Origin: Aquarana catesbeiana
Lineage: Eukaryota; Chordata; Amphibia; Anura; Ranidae
DNA: 64,000 nt
Direction of reading: 5' to 3'
Assembly: GCF_042186555.1 (NCBI RefSeq)
Contig: NC_133326.1
Coordinates: 593,371,790-593,435,789 of the forward strand
The translations under genes were made by a program, and so were the position numbers. Shown here in pieces: positions 20,295-31,494 of the stretch; position 1 is the stretch's first letter; each line of letters starts with the position of its first letter. The notes beneath the pieces were generated by a model. That model did no database searches and was not told the DNA's origin. It saw only the letters and a list, made by a program, of their open reading frames with translations.

Positions 20295-22037
20295 TCAGGG
20301 ATTGTCTGAAAGTGGATAAAGTAGGAGAGGTAGAGCATTCCAGAGGATGGGGGAGGCTCTGGAGAAGTCCTGAAGGTGAGCATGGGATGAGGTGACAAGG
20401 GAGTTTGAGAGCAGGAGGTCTTGGGAGGAGCGAAGAGAACGATTAGGTTGGTATTTTGTGACTAGGTTAGAGATGTAGCTGGGGGCCAGGTTGTGGATGG
20501 CTTTGTAAGTTATAGTTAGTATCTTGAATTTAATTCGGTGACTGATTGGCAGCCAATGGAGGGATTGGCAGAGGGGTGTAGCAGACGCTGAGCGGTTTGT
20601 GTGGTGGATGAGCCTGGCAGCAGCATTCATGACGGACTGAAGTGGGGATAGCCTATTTAGAGGTAAACCAATGAGGAAGGAGTTGCAGTAGTCGAGGCGG
20701 GAGATGACCAGGGAGTGGATTAGAAGCTTTGTGGTGACATTGGTTAGGAAGGGGCGTATCTTGGAGATGTTGCGGAGATTGAGGCGGCAAGCTTTGGATA
20801 GTGATAGAATGTGGGGTCGAAAGGTTAGTTCAGAGTCCAGGATTACACCTAGTACCCTGGCGTGGGGAGATGGGTTGATAGTTGAGCCGTTGATATTGAC
20901 AGGGAAAGCAGGGGAAATGGCACCTGAGGGAGGAAATATCATGAGCTCGGTTTTGGATAGGTTGAGTTTGAGGAAGTGATGTGACATCCAGGCTGATATG
21001 TCTGCTAGTAAGTTGGTAATGCGTGAGGAGACAGATGGAGAGAGCTGGGGGGTGGAGAGATAGATTTGGGTGTCATCAGCGTAGAGATGATATTTAAAGC
21101 CGTGGGAGGCAATCAACTGACCCAAGGAGGTGGTGTAGATTGAGAAAAGGAGAGGTCCAAGAACAGAACCTTGGGGGACCCCAACAGAAAAAGGAAGAGG
21201 AGAGGAGGAAGTAGAGTTGTAAGTGACACTGAAGGAGCGGTGTGATAGGTAGGATGAGAACCAGCGAAGAGTACAGTCACGGAGACCAAAGGAGTGGAGT
21301 TTTTTTTGAGGAGGGGGTGGTCCACTGTGTCAAAGGCAACAGAGAGATCCAGGAGAAGTAGTACAGAATAGTGTCCATTGGCTTTAGCCATTAGTAGGTC
21401 ATTTGAGAGTTTAAGGAGAGCAGTTTCCATGGAGTGTTGAGGGCGAAAACCAGACTGGAGGGGATCAAGAAGTTTATTCATGGTCAGATGGTCGCTTAGT
21501 CGATTGTAGACCAGTCTTTCAAGAAGTTTGGAGGAGAAGGAGAGTAAGGAGATGGGACGTAAGTTGTTGAGATTAGTGGGATCCAGTGAGGGCTTTTTTA
21601 GTATGGGGATGACTAGCGCATGTTTTAGAGAGTTTGGGAAGATGCCACAAGAGAGGGAGAGGTTGAAAATGTGAGTTAGAGAGTGTAGAATCGAGTCAGA
21701 GGGTGAGCGTAGCATTCGCGAGGGAACAGGATCCAGGGGGCAAGTGGTTAGATGGGTGCTAGATAAAAGTTTAGCAACCTCAGTAATAGTAGCAGGGTTG
21801 AATGAGGGAAGTAATGATTGTATCTGTGGACATGGGGTGTTGCATGGGGGAGGTTTTTGCGCATTGGTGATCTCCTCATGAATTGTATCAATCTTAGTTT
21901 TGAAGTGATTGGCAATCTCCTGGGCAGTGAGTGAGTTGGTGGGTGGAGGCAGTGGAGGACAGAGTAGAGTGTTGAAGGTAGAGAAGAGTGGACGTGGACT
22001 GGATGAGAAGACTCCAGTGGTATCAGTTTTTCTATTT
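20295..22037 (-). pseudogene. L2 reverse transcriptase with a single frameshift
   Basis: Two overlapping minus frames carry it. 22037 down to about 21310 has DPVPSRMLRSP, KHALVIPILKKPSLDP, LRPISLLSF, LDPLQSGFRPQHSMETALLK and LLLLDLSVAFDTVDHPLL. 21125-20295 has KYHLYADDTQIYLSTP (catalytic YADD, about 21084-21073), WMSHHFLKLNLSKTE, LGVILDS, and the C-terminal SLHWLPISHRIKFKI region. The frame change falls at the eight-T run 21300-21307, so one homopolymer indel accounts for the break. Otherwise the fingers, palm and thumb are continuous, about 580 residues. Other activity would require the missing endonuclease. Confidence 0.85.
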
Positions 22038-22041
22038 TTAA

Positions 22042-22906
22042 CCACTTGCTTACAGGGCACTTAAACCCCCCTTCTATCCAGACCAATTTTCAGCTTTCAG
22101 CGCTGATGCACTTTGAATGACAATTGCGCGGTCATACAACACTGTACCCAAATGAAATTTTTATCATTTGTTTCACCACAAATAGAGCTTTCTTTTGGTG
22201 GTATTTGATCACCTCTGTAGTTTTTACTTTTTGTTAAAAAAATGTAAAAACTGAATTAAAAAAAAATAATAATTTTTTTATATTTTGTTATAAAAAATTT
22301 AAAACAGGTAGTTTTTCTCCTTCATTGATGTACGCTGATGAGGCGGCAGTTATGGGCACTGATAGGCGGCAGTGATGGGCACTGATCAGTTACACTGATA
22401 GGCAGCACTGCTAGGTGGCACTGATTGGCACTACTGGTGGGCATTGATAGGTGGCACTTGTGGGCATTGATAGGTGGCACTTGTGGGCACTGTTAGGTGG
22501 CACTGTGGGCGCTGTTAGGTGGCACTGCGGGCAGTGTTAGGTGGCACTATTAGGTGGCACTGATGAGGCAGATGTGCCTCTTCCACTTCGGGACCGATGT
22601 CCCTCACATCTGAGCCAGTGATCGGCTTTTTTTTCTACTCACGCTGTCAGCGTGAGTAGAAAAAAAAAACGATTACTGATCTTTTGTTTACATCATGTGA
22701 TCAGCTGTCATTGGCTGACAGCTGATCACATGGTAAGGGACCGGGACCTGCCCCTTCCTTAGATCTGTGATCACCTGAGTCTCAGTGACTCGGTGTACAT
22801 AGCTCACGCGGAGCGCATGCACAGGGGAGGCCGTCATATGACGGCCTCCCGGGAATTCAGGTCCGCGCTATGGCCGTCATTCGGCCATAGCGCGGATGCC
22901 AAGTGG
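22042..22906. mobile_element. TTAA-flanked MITE with CCACTTG inverted ends
   Basis: It starts CCACTTG and ends CAAGTGG, with TTAA at 22038-22041 and 22907-22910. Internal features are a short minisatellite (GGCACTGATAGGCGGCAGTGAT-like units, about 22335-22560), a hairpin CTACTCACGCTGTCAGCGTGAGTAG, and a GGCCGTCATATGACGGCC palindrome near the right end. It shares two internal blocks with 4661-5580. piggyBac-like by target duplication. Confidence 0.78.
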
Positions 22907-22950
22907 TTAAATAATCTAAAAATAATTTATTAATTTATGTAGCTTAGAAA

Positions 22951-23130
22951 GTGTTATTTCAGCAACATATACAGCATGGATACTGTGGATTTCCTGCCTT
23001 GATATAAAAAGTTTTGTTTCAGCACCATGGACAGCATGGATTTAGTAGAATTCCATGCTAGCAGTAAAAGGGTTTATTTCAGCACCATGGACAGTATGGA
23101 TGGTGTAAAATACCAGACTGCTTGATAATA
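22951..23130. repeat. 60-bp minisatellite, three copies
   Basis: Three successive 60-base units begin G(T/G)(G/T)TT(A/G)TTTCAGCA and contain CATGGACAG(C/T)ATGGA. The repeats are diverged at about 15-25 percent by eye. No open frame is preserved across units. Confidence 0.65.
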
Positions 23131-23417
23131 GATACAATACTTACAATTAGGGATGAGCTTGATGTTCGGGTCAAACACAAGTTCGACTCGAACATCGGGT
23201 ATTCTCCCGTTCGCTGAACAGCGAACATTATGGGGCATTCACGGAAAATTTGAGTGCTGCGGAACGCCTCATAATGCACTGCAAGATCGCAGTGCATTGC
23301 TGTATGATGATTGGCCAAAGCATGCACCTGACCTGCATGCTTTGGCTTTGCTAAGAGAACCATAATTGGCCAAAGGCGGGGTTCAGGGCTCAGGGGGATC
23401 AAGTCCATGCTGCACAC

Positions 23418-23425
23418 TATATAAG
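23418..23425 (+). promoter_or_regulatory. TATA box of hAT copy 2
   Basis: TATATAAG within CACACTATATAAGGCTGC. The same CACTATATAAGGC context is conserved in hAT copy 1 on its minus strand (33376-33369). It is preceded by inverted ATTGGCCAAAG motifs (CCAAT-like). It lies just inside the terminal region upstream of the transposase, so it is likely the core promoter. Confidence 0.6.
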
Positions 23426-23521
23426 GCTGCTTGCACGGCAGCCGTGTGTAGTGTTGTTGGTGTGGACAGAGAGATAGCTTGATTTAGATTAAGCAGGCAG
23501 GTTATTCAGTTAGTGGCAGTG

Positions 23522-23525
<4 letters not shown>

Positions 23526-23574
<49 letters not shown>
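23526..23574. repeat. (TA)n microsatellite
   Basis: About 24 TA units inside hAT copy 2, upstream of the Tc1 insertions. TA is the target of Tc1-like elements, and two Tc1-like elements sit near such tracts. Confidence 0.85.
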
Positions 23575-23579
<5 letters not shown>

Positions 23580-23669
23580 TCAGTCTGCATTTAGCATAGA
23601 CTATATATTCAGTGTTTACCCAATATTCAGTTAGTGCAGGCAGTGTATTAATATATAGTCTCATATATA

Positions 23670-25303
23670 CAGTGGGGACGGAAAGTATTCAGACCCCCTT
23701 AAATTTTTCTCTCTTTGTTATATTGCAGCCATTTGCTTAAATCATTTAAGTTAATTTTTTTCCTCATTAATGTACACACAGCACCCCATATTGACAGAAA
23801 AACACATAACTGTTGACATTTTTGCAGATTTATTAAAAAAGAAAAACTGAAATATCACATGGTCCTAAGTATTCAGACCCTTTGCTGTGACACTCATATA
23901 TTTAACACAGGTGCTGTCCATTTCTTCTGATCATCCTTGAGATGGTTCTACACCTTCATTTGAGTCCAGCTGTGTTTGATTATACTGATTGGACTTGGTT
24001 AGGAAAGCCACACAACTGTTTATATAAGACCTTACAGCTCACAGTGCATATCAGAGCAAATGAGAATCATGAGGTCAAAAGGAACTGCCTGTAGAGCTCA
24101 GAGACAGAATTGTGGCAAGGCACAGATCTGGGCAAGGTTACAAAAAGGTTTCTGCTGCACTTAAGGTTCCTAAAAGCACAGTGGTCTCCATAATCCTTGA
24201 ATGGAAGACGTTTGGGACAACCAGAACCCTTCCTAGAGCTGGCCGTCCAGCCAAACTGAGCTATTGGGGGAGAAGAGCCTTGGTGAGAGAGGTAAAGAAG
24301 AACCCAAAGATCACTGTGGCTGAGCTCCAGAGATGCAGTCGGGAGATGGGAGAAAGTTGTAGAAAGTCAACCATCACTGCAGCCTTCCACCAGTCGGGGC
24401 TTTATGGCAGAGTGGCCCGATGGAAGCCTCTCCTCAGTGCAAGACACATGAAAGTCCGCATGGAGTTTGCTAAAAAAACACCTGAATTACTCCAAGATGG
24501 TGAGAAATAAGATTATCTGGTCTGATGAGACAAAGATAGAACTTTTTGGCCTTAATTCTAAGCGGTATGTGTGGAGAAAACCAGGCACTGCTCATCACCT
24601 CTCCAATACAGTCCCAACAGTGAAGCATGGTGGTGGCAGCATCAAGCTGTGGGGATGTTTTTCAGCTGCAGGGACAGGATGACTGGTTGCAATTGAGGGA
24701 AAGATGAATGCGGCCAAGTACAGGGATATCCTGGATGAAAACCTTCTCCAGAGTGCTCAGGACCTCACACTGAGCCGAAGGTTTACCTTCCAACAAGACA
24801 ATGACCCTAAGCACACAGCTAAAATAACGAAGGAGTGGCTTCACAACAACTCCGTGACTGTTCTTGAATGGCCCAGCCAGAGCCCTGAGTTAAACCCAAT
24901 TGAGCATCTCTGGAGAGACCTAAAAATGGCTGTCCACCAACGTTTACCATTCAACCTGACAGAACTGGAGAGGATCTGCAAGGAGGAATGGCAGAGGATC
25001 CCCAAATCCAGGTGTGAAAAACTTGTTGCATTTTTCTCAAAAAGACTCATGGCTGTATTAGATCAAAAGGGTGCTTCTACTAAATACCGAGCAAAGGGTT
25101 TGAATCCTTAGGACCATGTGATATTTCAGTTTTTCTTTTTTAATACATCTGCAAAAAATGTCAACAATTCTGTGTTTTTCTGTCAATATGGGGTGCTGTG
25201 TGTACATTAATGAGGAAAAAAATGAACTTAAATGATTTTAGCAAATGGCTGCAATATAACAAAGAGTGAAAAATTTAAGGGGGTCTGAATACTTTCCGTC
25301 CCC

Positions 25304-25306
<3 letters not shown>
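23670..25306 (+). mobile_element. Tc1-like element A
   Basis: The left end is CAGTGGGGACGGAAAGTATTC after TA; the right end is GAATACTTTCCGTCCCC. Terminal inverted repeats are about 210 bases long, as both ends carry the GGTCCTAAG / CATGTGATATTTCAG block. The right terminal bases are slightly degenerate. It is inserted in hAT copy 2. Confidence 0.88.
24069..25111 (+). pseudogene. Tc1-like transposase A, two frameshifts and one stop
   Basis: ATG at 24069. An extra G near 24078 shifts the frame, which recovers as ARHRSGQGYKKVSAALKVP (paired HTH domain). An extra A in the run near 24472 shifts it again, before IIWSDETKIELFG (first catalytic Asp). A TGA at 24680-24682 follows FSAAGTG. The last part, FTFQQDNDPKHTAK (second Asp) and SPELNPIEHLWRDLK (Glu/Asp region), is open to 25111. 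All DDE motifs are still present. Normal length for the family is about 340 residues. Confidence 0.88.
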
Positions 25307-25355
<49 letters not shown>

Positions 25356-25363
25356 CATACACA
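25303..25363. repeat. (TA)n and (ACAT)n microsatellite between Tc1-like elements
   Basis: A TA run to about 25348, then ACATACATACACA. It is part of hAT copy 2 between two Tc1-like insertions. Confidence 0.8.
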
Positions 25364-25599
25364 CAGTATCTCACAAAAGTGAGTACACCCCTCAGATTTT
25401 TTCAAATATTTTATTATATCTTTTCATGTGACAAAACCGAAGAAATGACACTTTACTACAATGTAAAGTAGTGAGTGTACAACTTGTATAACAGTGTAAA
25501 TTTGCTGTCCCCTCAAAAAACTCAACACACAGCTATTAATATCTAAACCGCTGACAACAAAAGTGAGTACACCCCTAAATGAAAATGTGCAAATTGGGC

Positions 25600-26186
25600 C
25601 CAAAGTGTCAATATTTTGTGTGACCACCATTATTTTTCAGCACTGTCTTACCCCTCTTAGACATGGAGTTCACAAGAGCTTCACAGGTTGTGACTGGAGT
25701 CCTCTTCCACTCCTCCATGATAACACCACGGAGCTGGTTGATGTTAGAGACCTTCGCTCCTCCACCATCCATTTGATGATGTCCCACAGATGCTCATTAG
25801 GGTTTAGGTCTGGAGACATGCTTGGCCAGTCCATCACCTTTACCCTCAGCTTCTTTAGCAAGGCAGTGGTCATCTTGGAGGTGTGTTTGGGGTCGTTATG
25901 TTGAAATACTGCCAGGTGGCCTAGTCTCCAAAGGGAGGGGATCATGCTCTGCTTCAGTATGTCACAGTACATGTTGGCATTCATGGTCCTCTCAATGAAA
26001 TGTATCTCTCCAGTGCTGGCAGCACTCATGCAGCCCCAGACCATGACACTTCCACCAACATGCTTGACTGTAGACAAGACACACTTGTCTTTATACTCCT
26101 TACCTAGTTGCCACCACACATGCTTGACACCATCTGAACCAAATAAGTTTATCTTGGTCTCATCAGACCACAGGACATGGTTGCAG
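25600..26186 (-). pseudogene. Tc1-like transposase B, C-terminal part
   Basis: The minus strand reads NHVLWSDETKINLFGSDG (first Asp), GGSVMVWGCMSAASTG, FQHNDPKHTSK (second Asp) and MDWPSMSPDLNPNEHLW. It then shifts frame in the last ~60 codons. The N-terminal part lies at 36556-36970, across the retroviral insertion. Confidence 0.85.
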
Positions 26187-27479
26187 TAATCTGTTAAGCC
26201 GCCCCTATTTCTCCTTTGAACTCGGGTTGGACCTATGGGTGTATGGATAGAACTCTCTGATCGATCGGGTAATCCAGACACACACATGGGATGGTGAATC
26301 GAAATTACAATGATTTACTGGGTTTGCATATATCTTATACACTTACAGAGAGAGAGAGAAAAACCTCCCTCTTATTATCAGCCAATGAGATTGAAGCATA
26401 GACTTTATGAAAAAATAAGCATAAAACGTCATAAATTGCATATTCTGCCTATAGATATCCCTCAGGCTATATCTAAATATAAGTTTATATATATATGTGA
26501 CCACGTATGGTAGGTAGGGATGAGCCGAACACCTCCCGGTTCGGTTCGCACCAGAACCTGCGAACGGACCGAAAGTTCGCACGAACGTTAGAACCCCATT
26601 GACGTCTATGGGACTCGAACGTTCGAAATCAAAAGTGCTCATTTTAAAGGCTAATTTGCATGGTATTGTCCTAAAAAGGGTTTGGGGACCCGGGTCCTAC
26701 CCCAGGGGACATGTATCAATGCAAAAAAAACTTTTAAAAACGGCCGTTTTTTCGGGAGCAGTGATTTTAATGATGCTTAAAGTAAAAAAAAAAAAAGTGA
26801 AATATTCCTTTAAATATCGTACCTGAGGGGTGTCTATAGTATGCCTGTAAAGTGACGCGTGTTTCCCGTGTTTAGAACAGTCCCTGCACCAAATGTCATT
26901 TTTAAAGGAAAAAATCTCATTTAAAACTGCTTGCGGGTTTAATGTAATGTCGGGTCCTGGCAATATGGATGAAAATCAGTGAGACAAACGGCATGGGTAC
27001 CCCCCAGTCCATTACCAGGCCCTTTGGGTCTTGTATGGATATTAAGGGGAACCCCGCACCCAAATTAAAATAAGGAAAGGTGTGGGGCCACCAGGCCCTA
27101 TATACTCTGAACAGCAGTATACAGGCTGTAGGTTTGTTGTTAAGTAGAATCTCTTTGTAATTTTGAATGGGTACATTTTTAACGTGTTTAGCTCCAGCCA
27201 AAAAATCTTTTTTAAGCTTTTTGGAAAACATAGGAAAGGGTTATCACCCCTGTGACATTTGTTTTGCTGTCTTTCCTCCTCTTCAGAAGATTTCACCTCA
27301 CTTTTTGTCCCAATGGATTGGAAAGCATCAGTGGAAAGGAGAAATGTTTTTCCCATATTAACTCTTACAGGAGAGAATTTCCCTTCCTAGGGGTAGATTT
27401 CACTTCCTGTTGTCTCCTTCCGTTTGCAAGTAGGAGTTGTTTGTAAGTTAGTTGTTTGAAAGTAGGGTCCTGCCCTATA

Positions 27480-27910
27480 TACTCAGCAGAAATTTGGGCC
27501 TTAGGTGTTGCTGTGGCCACAACACTGTAAGCCCTCACAGGGCTCTGCTGTGAAATATTAGATCAAGAATTGTAATTACATGCCCCTGTTGAACAGGAGC
27601 TGAAAAATTAGGCCTTAGGCACTGGTGCTGGTGCCACAACACTGCAACCCCTCACAGACACTCTAGTTGGAATGCAGGAACGAGCCCTGCTGCAAAGTAT
27701 TGCATCAAAAATTGTAATTACACGCCCCTGTTAAACAAGGGCTGAAAAATTGGGCCTTAGGCACTGGTGCTGGTGCCACAACACTGCAACCCCTCACAGA
27801 CACTCTAGTTGGAATGCAGGAATGAGCCCTGCTGCAAAGTATTACATCAAAAATCGTAATTACACGCCCCTGTTAAACAGGGGCTGAAAAATTGTGCCTT
27901 AGGCACTGGT
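27480..27910. repeat. Tandem repeats of about 141 bp in hAT copy 1
   Basis: Units begin GAAAAATTNGGCCTTAGGC and contain CACAACACTGCAACCCCTCA, AATTGTAATTACACGCCCC and TGTTAAACANGGGCT. Two full units and partial ones are seen. The same family, reversed and more numerous, is at 44400-45420 in hAT copy 2. Confidence 0.75.
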
Positions 27911-28045
27911 GGTGGCACCCAGAACCAAAAATGTTCTTACAAGCTATCAGCGTGATGATTGAGGAGGAAGAGGATAATTACTCAGGGATAGTCACTCAGC
28001 ATCAGCATAGGCAGTCTTTGAAGGGATCTGAGATTTCAAAAAAAA

Positions 28046-31000
28046 TTATTCGGTTACATCAGCATCAGGTGCTTGGTAGCTGGTGGTGATCCAAGACTCA
28101 TTCATTTTTATGAAGGTCAGTCGATCGACCGAGTCAGTGGACAGACGCACCCTGTGATCGGTTACCACGCCTCCAGCAGCACTGAATGTGCGTTCCGAAA
28201 GAACGCTGGATGCAGGACAGGCCAGTAGCTCAATTGCATACTGTGCAAGCTCTGGCCAGTGATCCATCCTCAAGACCCAGTAACCCAGAGGATTTTCGGT
28301 GGGAAAGGTGTCCAAGTCTGATCTTGCCCCTAGGTATTCCTGCACCATGTAAAACAGACGCTGGCGATGGTTGCTGGAACCGATCATACCTTGGGGCTGT
28401 GGACCAAAAAATTGTCTGAACGCATCGGTCAGACGGCCACCTTCTCCACCGCTCCTTCTTTGACTGACCGAAGCCTCAGCAACACGTTGTCCAGAAACAG
28501 GAGTTTGTAACCTCCCAGTCTCTGGGAACGCGTTGCACAGACCTTTCTGCAAGGCCTCCCGAAGATGTTTCATCCTCTGCTCCCTCTGCGATGGCAAGAT
28601 AAGGTCCGCAACCTTACCCTTGTAACGTGGATCAAGGAGGGTTGCCAGCCAGTATTGGTCCTTCTCCTTGATACCACGAATATGAGGATCCTTACGCAGG
28701 CTTTGCAGGATCAGGGAGGCCATGCAGCGTAGGTTTGCTGAGGCATTCGGTCCGGAGTCCTCTGGGTCACTAAGGACGACATGGTCCGCAGCCACCTCCT
28801 CCCAGCCACGTACAAGTCCATGTGTTTCTTGGGACTGATCCCTTAAAGACTGCTGCTGATGCTGAGTGCCAGGCTCCACCTCCATACTGACACAATCTTC
28901 CTCCTCCTCCTCCTCCTCTTCCTCCTCGTCCTCTTCCTGTGTGATCGGCAGGCACGCAGGAACACTGTCTGGATAAAGGGGGCCTTGAGAGCTAAGGAAG
29001 TCCTCCTCTTCCTGCCTCTGTTCTGCCTCAAGTGCCCTGTCCATTATTCCACGCAGTGTGTGCTCCAACAGGTGGACAAGGGGGACAGTGTCACTGATGC
29101 ATGCACTGTCACTGCTCACCATCCTCGTGGCCTCCTCAAATGGTGACAGGACAGTGCATGCATCCCTGATCATGGCCCACTGGCGTGGGGAAAAAAAAAC
29201 AAGCTCCCCTGACCCTGTCCTGGTGCCATAGTCGCACAGGTACTCATTGATGGCCCTCTGCTGCGTGTGCAGCCGCTGCAGCATGGCCAACGTTGAGTTC
29301 CACCTGGTGGGCATGTCACAGATTAGGCGGTTGTTGGGCAGGTTAAACTCCTTTTGGAGGTCCGTCAGCCGAGCACTGGCATTACATGACCGGCGGAAAT
29401 GCACACAGACTTTCCTGGCCTGCCTCAGGACATCCTGTAAGCCCGGGTACCTGCCCAAGAACCGCTGCACCACCAAGTTAAGGACATGAGCCAAACAGGG
29501 CACATGGGTCATTTGTCCCTGTCGGAGGGCAGAGAGGAGGTTGGTGCCATTGTCGCAAACCACCATTCCTGCCTTAAGTTGGCGTGGCGTCAACCACCTC
29601 TGAACCTGCCCCTGCAGAGCTGACAGAACCTCTGCCCCAGTGTGGCTCCTGTCCCCCAAGCACACCAGCTCAAGCACCGCATGGCATCTTTTGGCCTGCG
29701 TACTTGCGTAGCCCCTTGAACGACTACGGAGCACCGCTGGTTCCGAGGAAGAGGCCATGGAGGAAGAAGAAGAGGAGGGGGTGGAGGAGAGAGGTGTGTC
29801 ACAATCATTAGCATTTTGGAGGCGTGGTGGCGGAACAACCTCCAACACTACTGCACCTTGTCCTGCATCCTTCCCAGCTGCCAGCAGAGTCACCCAATGC
29901 GCCGTGAAACTTAGGTAACGTCCCTGTCCATGCCTGCTGGACCATGAGTCAGCGGTAATATGCACCTTACCACTGACCGCCCTGTCCAGCGAGGCATGGA
30001 CATTGCCTTCCACATGCTGGTAGAGAGCCGGAATCGCCTTCCGTGAGAAAAAGTGGCGTTTGGGTACCTGCCACTGAGGAACCGCACATTCCACAAACTC
30101 ACGGAAGGGGGCAGAGTCTACCAACTGAAAAGGCAGCAGTTGAAGTGCTAGCAATTTTGCCAAGCTAGCATTCAACCGTTGGGCATGTGGATGGCTGGGA
30201 GCAAACTTCTTTCGGCGGTGCAGCAGCTGGGGCAGGGAAATTTGCCTGGTACAATCTGACGTCGGTGTACCAAAATCAGATTGCCCACAAGTACGTGGCT
30301 GTGACACACCTAATTCTACACCTTCATTCCTCTCAGTGCAGGTCTCAGAGAGGACTGAAGGTCTAGTGGGGTTGGAAATCTCAGTTGATGAGGAGCAAGC
30401 AGAGGTCCTCTTTGTTCTTTGGTGTGGGTCTTTTAGATACGCTTGCCAACGAACTGCATGGCAGGTCAACATATGTCTGGTCAAGCATGTGGTACCCAAG
30501 CGGGAGATGTTTTGGCCACGCGAGATACGCTTGAGACATATGTTGCAAATAGCAGCGGTGCGATCTGATGCACTCGTCTCAAAAAAGGCCCACACCAAAG
30601 AACTTTTTGAATAACGCGCAGAGACTGCAGCGCCCTGCACATGTGGAGCTTTGGGGTGTGATGCAGTCAATGTGCTGCCCTTAGGCTGGCCCCTGGAGGG
30701 CATCCTGCCTCGTTGGTGATGTGCCGCCTCCTCCTCCTCCTCCTCCTCCTCCTCCTCCTCTCTCCTATCAGGCACCCACGTTGAGTCAGTGACCTCATCA
30801 TCCCCTCCCTCCTCATCACTGGAGCAAACCTGGCAGTATGCTGCAGCAGGGGGAGCATGACTGCCAGATTGCTGTCCTTCTTGGGCACCCCCTCTGTCCG
30901 TGCTCGTGTTACTGCCTTCATCGAGCTCAGTATCATCATCAGAGCCTTCCAAATGCTGGGCATCCTCCTGGAGCATGTACCCAACACTGTGGTCAAACAG

Positions 31001-31336
31001 TTCGAGGGACTCCTCAGGAGGACATGGTGGGGCTAGGGAAGGAGTCACTGATGACATTGAGCCAAGGGAAGAGGCCGCTGCTTTGCCAGACAAAGTACCC
31101 TGGGCATGGGTGAGAGAGGATGCGGAGGATGAGGACGGCTTGGTCATCCACTCGACCAAGTCTTCCGCATGTTGCGGCTCAACATGGCCAGCTGCCGAAA
31201 AAAAGGCCAAGCGTGTCCCATGGCCACGTGCTGATGAGGATGCACCGTCTCCACGACCAGCACTAGACACAGAGCCTGCTTGCCCTCTCTTATTGGCTTG
31301 TGACTGTCTGCCTCTCCTTCTTGGCCTTCCAGACAT
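28046..31336 (-). CDS. hAT transposase with BED zinc finger, intact (1,096 aa)
   Basis: ATG at 31336-31334 (MSGRPRRRGRQS), the same start as the copy-2 remnant at 39156; the frame is open upstream without another good start. Residues 1-240 are low-complexity, with Ser-rich tracts and a run of 11 Glu near residue 195. A BED zinc finger lies at about 242-290 (CNIC ... RHMLTCH). The RNase H-fold catalytic domain has ITADSWSS (first Asp, ~462), VVCDNGTNL (second Asp, ~594) and PCLAHVLNLVV (CxxH, ~615). A second acidic run (DEEEEEEEEEEDC) lies within the insertion domain. The C-terminal hAT dimerisation region has WPELAQYAIELLACPASSV and SERTFSAAGG (catalytic Glu, ~1047). It ends at a stop at 28048-28046. 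It would excise and integrate with 8-bp duplications. No stop, frameshift or missing catalytic residue is seen, unusual in this window. Confidence 0.93.
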   Translation of the reverse strand: MSGRPRRRGRQSQANKRGQAGSVSSAGRGDGASSSARGHGTRLAFFSAAGHVEPQHAEDLVEWMTKPSSSSASSLTHAQGTLSGKAAASSLGSMSSVTPSLAPPCPPEESLELFDHSVGYMLQEDAQHLEGSDDDTELDEGSNTSTDRGGAQEGQQSGSHAPPAAAYCQVCSSDEEGGDDEVTDSTWVPDRREEEEEEEEEEEAAHHQRGRMPSRGQPKGSTLTASHPKAPHVQGAAVSARYSKSSLVWAFFETSASDRTAAICNICLKRISRGQNISRLGTTCLTRHMLTCHAVRWQAYLKDPHQRTKRTSACSSSTEISNPTRPSVLSETCTERNEGVELGVSQPRTCGQSDFGTPTSDCTRQISLPQLLHRRKKFAPSHPHAQRLNASLAKLLALQLLPFQLVDSAPFREFVECAVPQWQVPKRHFFSRKAIPALYQHVEGNVHASLDRAVSGKVHITADSWSSRHGQGRYLSFTAHWVTLLAAGKDAGQGAVVLEVVPPPRLQNANDCDTPLSSTPSSSSSSMASSSEPAVLRSRSRGYASTQAKRCHAVLELVCLGDRSHTGAEVLSALQGQVQRWLTPRQLKAGMVVCDNGTNLLSALRQGQMTHVPCLAHVLNLVVQRFLGRYPGLQDVLRQARKVCVHFRRSCNASARLTDLQKEFNLPNNRLICDMPTRWNSTLAMLQRLHTQQRAINEYLCDYGTRTGSGELVFFSPRQWAMIRDACTVLSPFEEATRMVSSDSACISDTVPLVHLLEHTLRGIMDRALEAEQRQEEEDFLSSQGPLYPDSVPACLPITQEEDEEEEEEEEEEDCVSMEVEPGTQHQQQSLRDQSQETHGLVRGWEEVAADHVVLSDPEDSGPNASANLRCMASLILQSLRKDPHIRGIKEKDQYWLATLLDPRYKGKVADLILPSQREQRMKHLREALQKGLCNAFPETGRLQTPVSGQRVAEASVSQRRSGGEGGRLTDAFRQFFGPQPQGMIGSSNHRQRLFYMVQEYLGARSDLDTFPTENPLGYWVLRMDHWPELAQYAIELLACPASSVLSERTFSAAGGVVTDHRVRLSTDSVDRLTFIKMNESWITTSYQAPDADVTE
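30726..30762. repeat. (CTC)n trinucleotide run inside the hAT coding sequence
   Basis: About eleven CTC units, read as GAG codons on the minus strand, encode the poly-Glu tract. A second shorter (CTC/TTC)n run is at about 28900-28935. Such runs are length-unstable and could vary among copies without breaking the frame. Confidence 0.8.
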
Positions 31337-31368
31337 ACTAATGGCCTGTAGCTGCACTAAGCTGGGAT

Positions 31369-31384
31369 ATATATATATATATAC

Positions 31385-31427
<43 letters not shown>
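31369..31427. repeat. (TA)n microsatellite upstream of the transposase
   Basis: An ATATAT run with one ACGTAT interruption, about 35 bases 5' of the transposase start on its minus-strand leader. Confidence 0.85.
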
Positions 31428-31430
<3 letters not shown>

Positions 31431-31494
31431 TGATACTGCAGCTAGCAAAATCAACTGCCTGCCTGTAGTATGAGAACACCACCAACCTTCTACA

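Larger units (their letters stand above)
20031..22037 (-). mobile_element. L2-type LINE, 5'-truncated
   Basis: The minus-strand copy ends with a structured 3' tail (AAGCGCTACG, GCGCTATATAAATCC) and (TAA)n. It keeps the entire reverse transcriptase and lacks the endonuclease. The 5' side stops at or is cut by the TTAA MITE at 22042. Confidence 0.82.

Noticed and set aside
28859..29146. Plus-strand frames opposite the hAT transposase (also 30336-30614, 30900-31433)
   Set aside because: Antisense shadows of a long GC-rich gene, without independent motifs.
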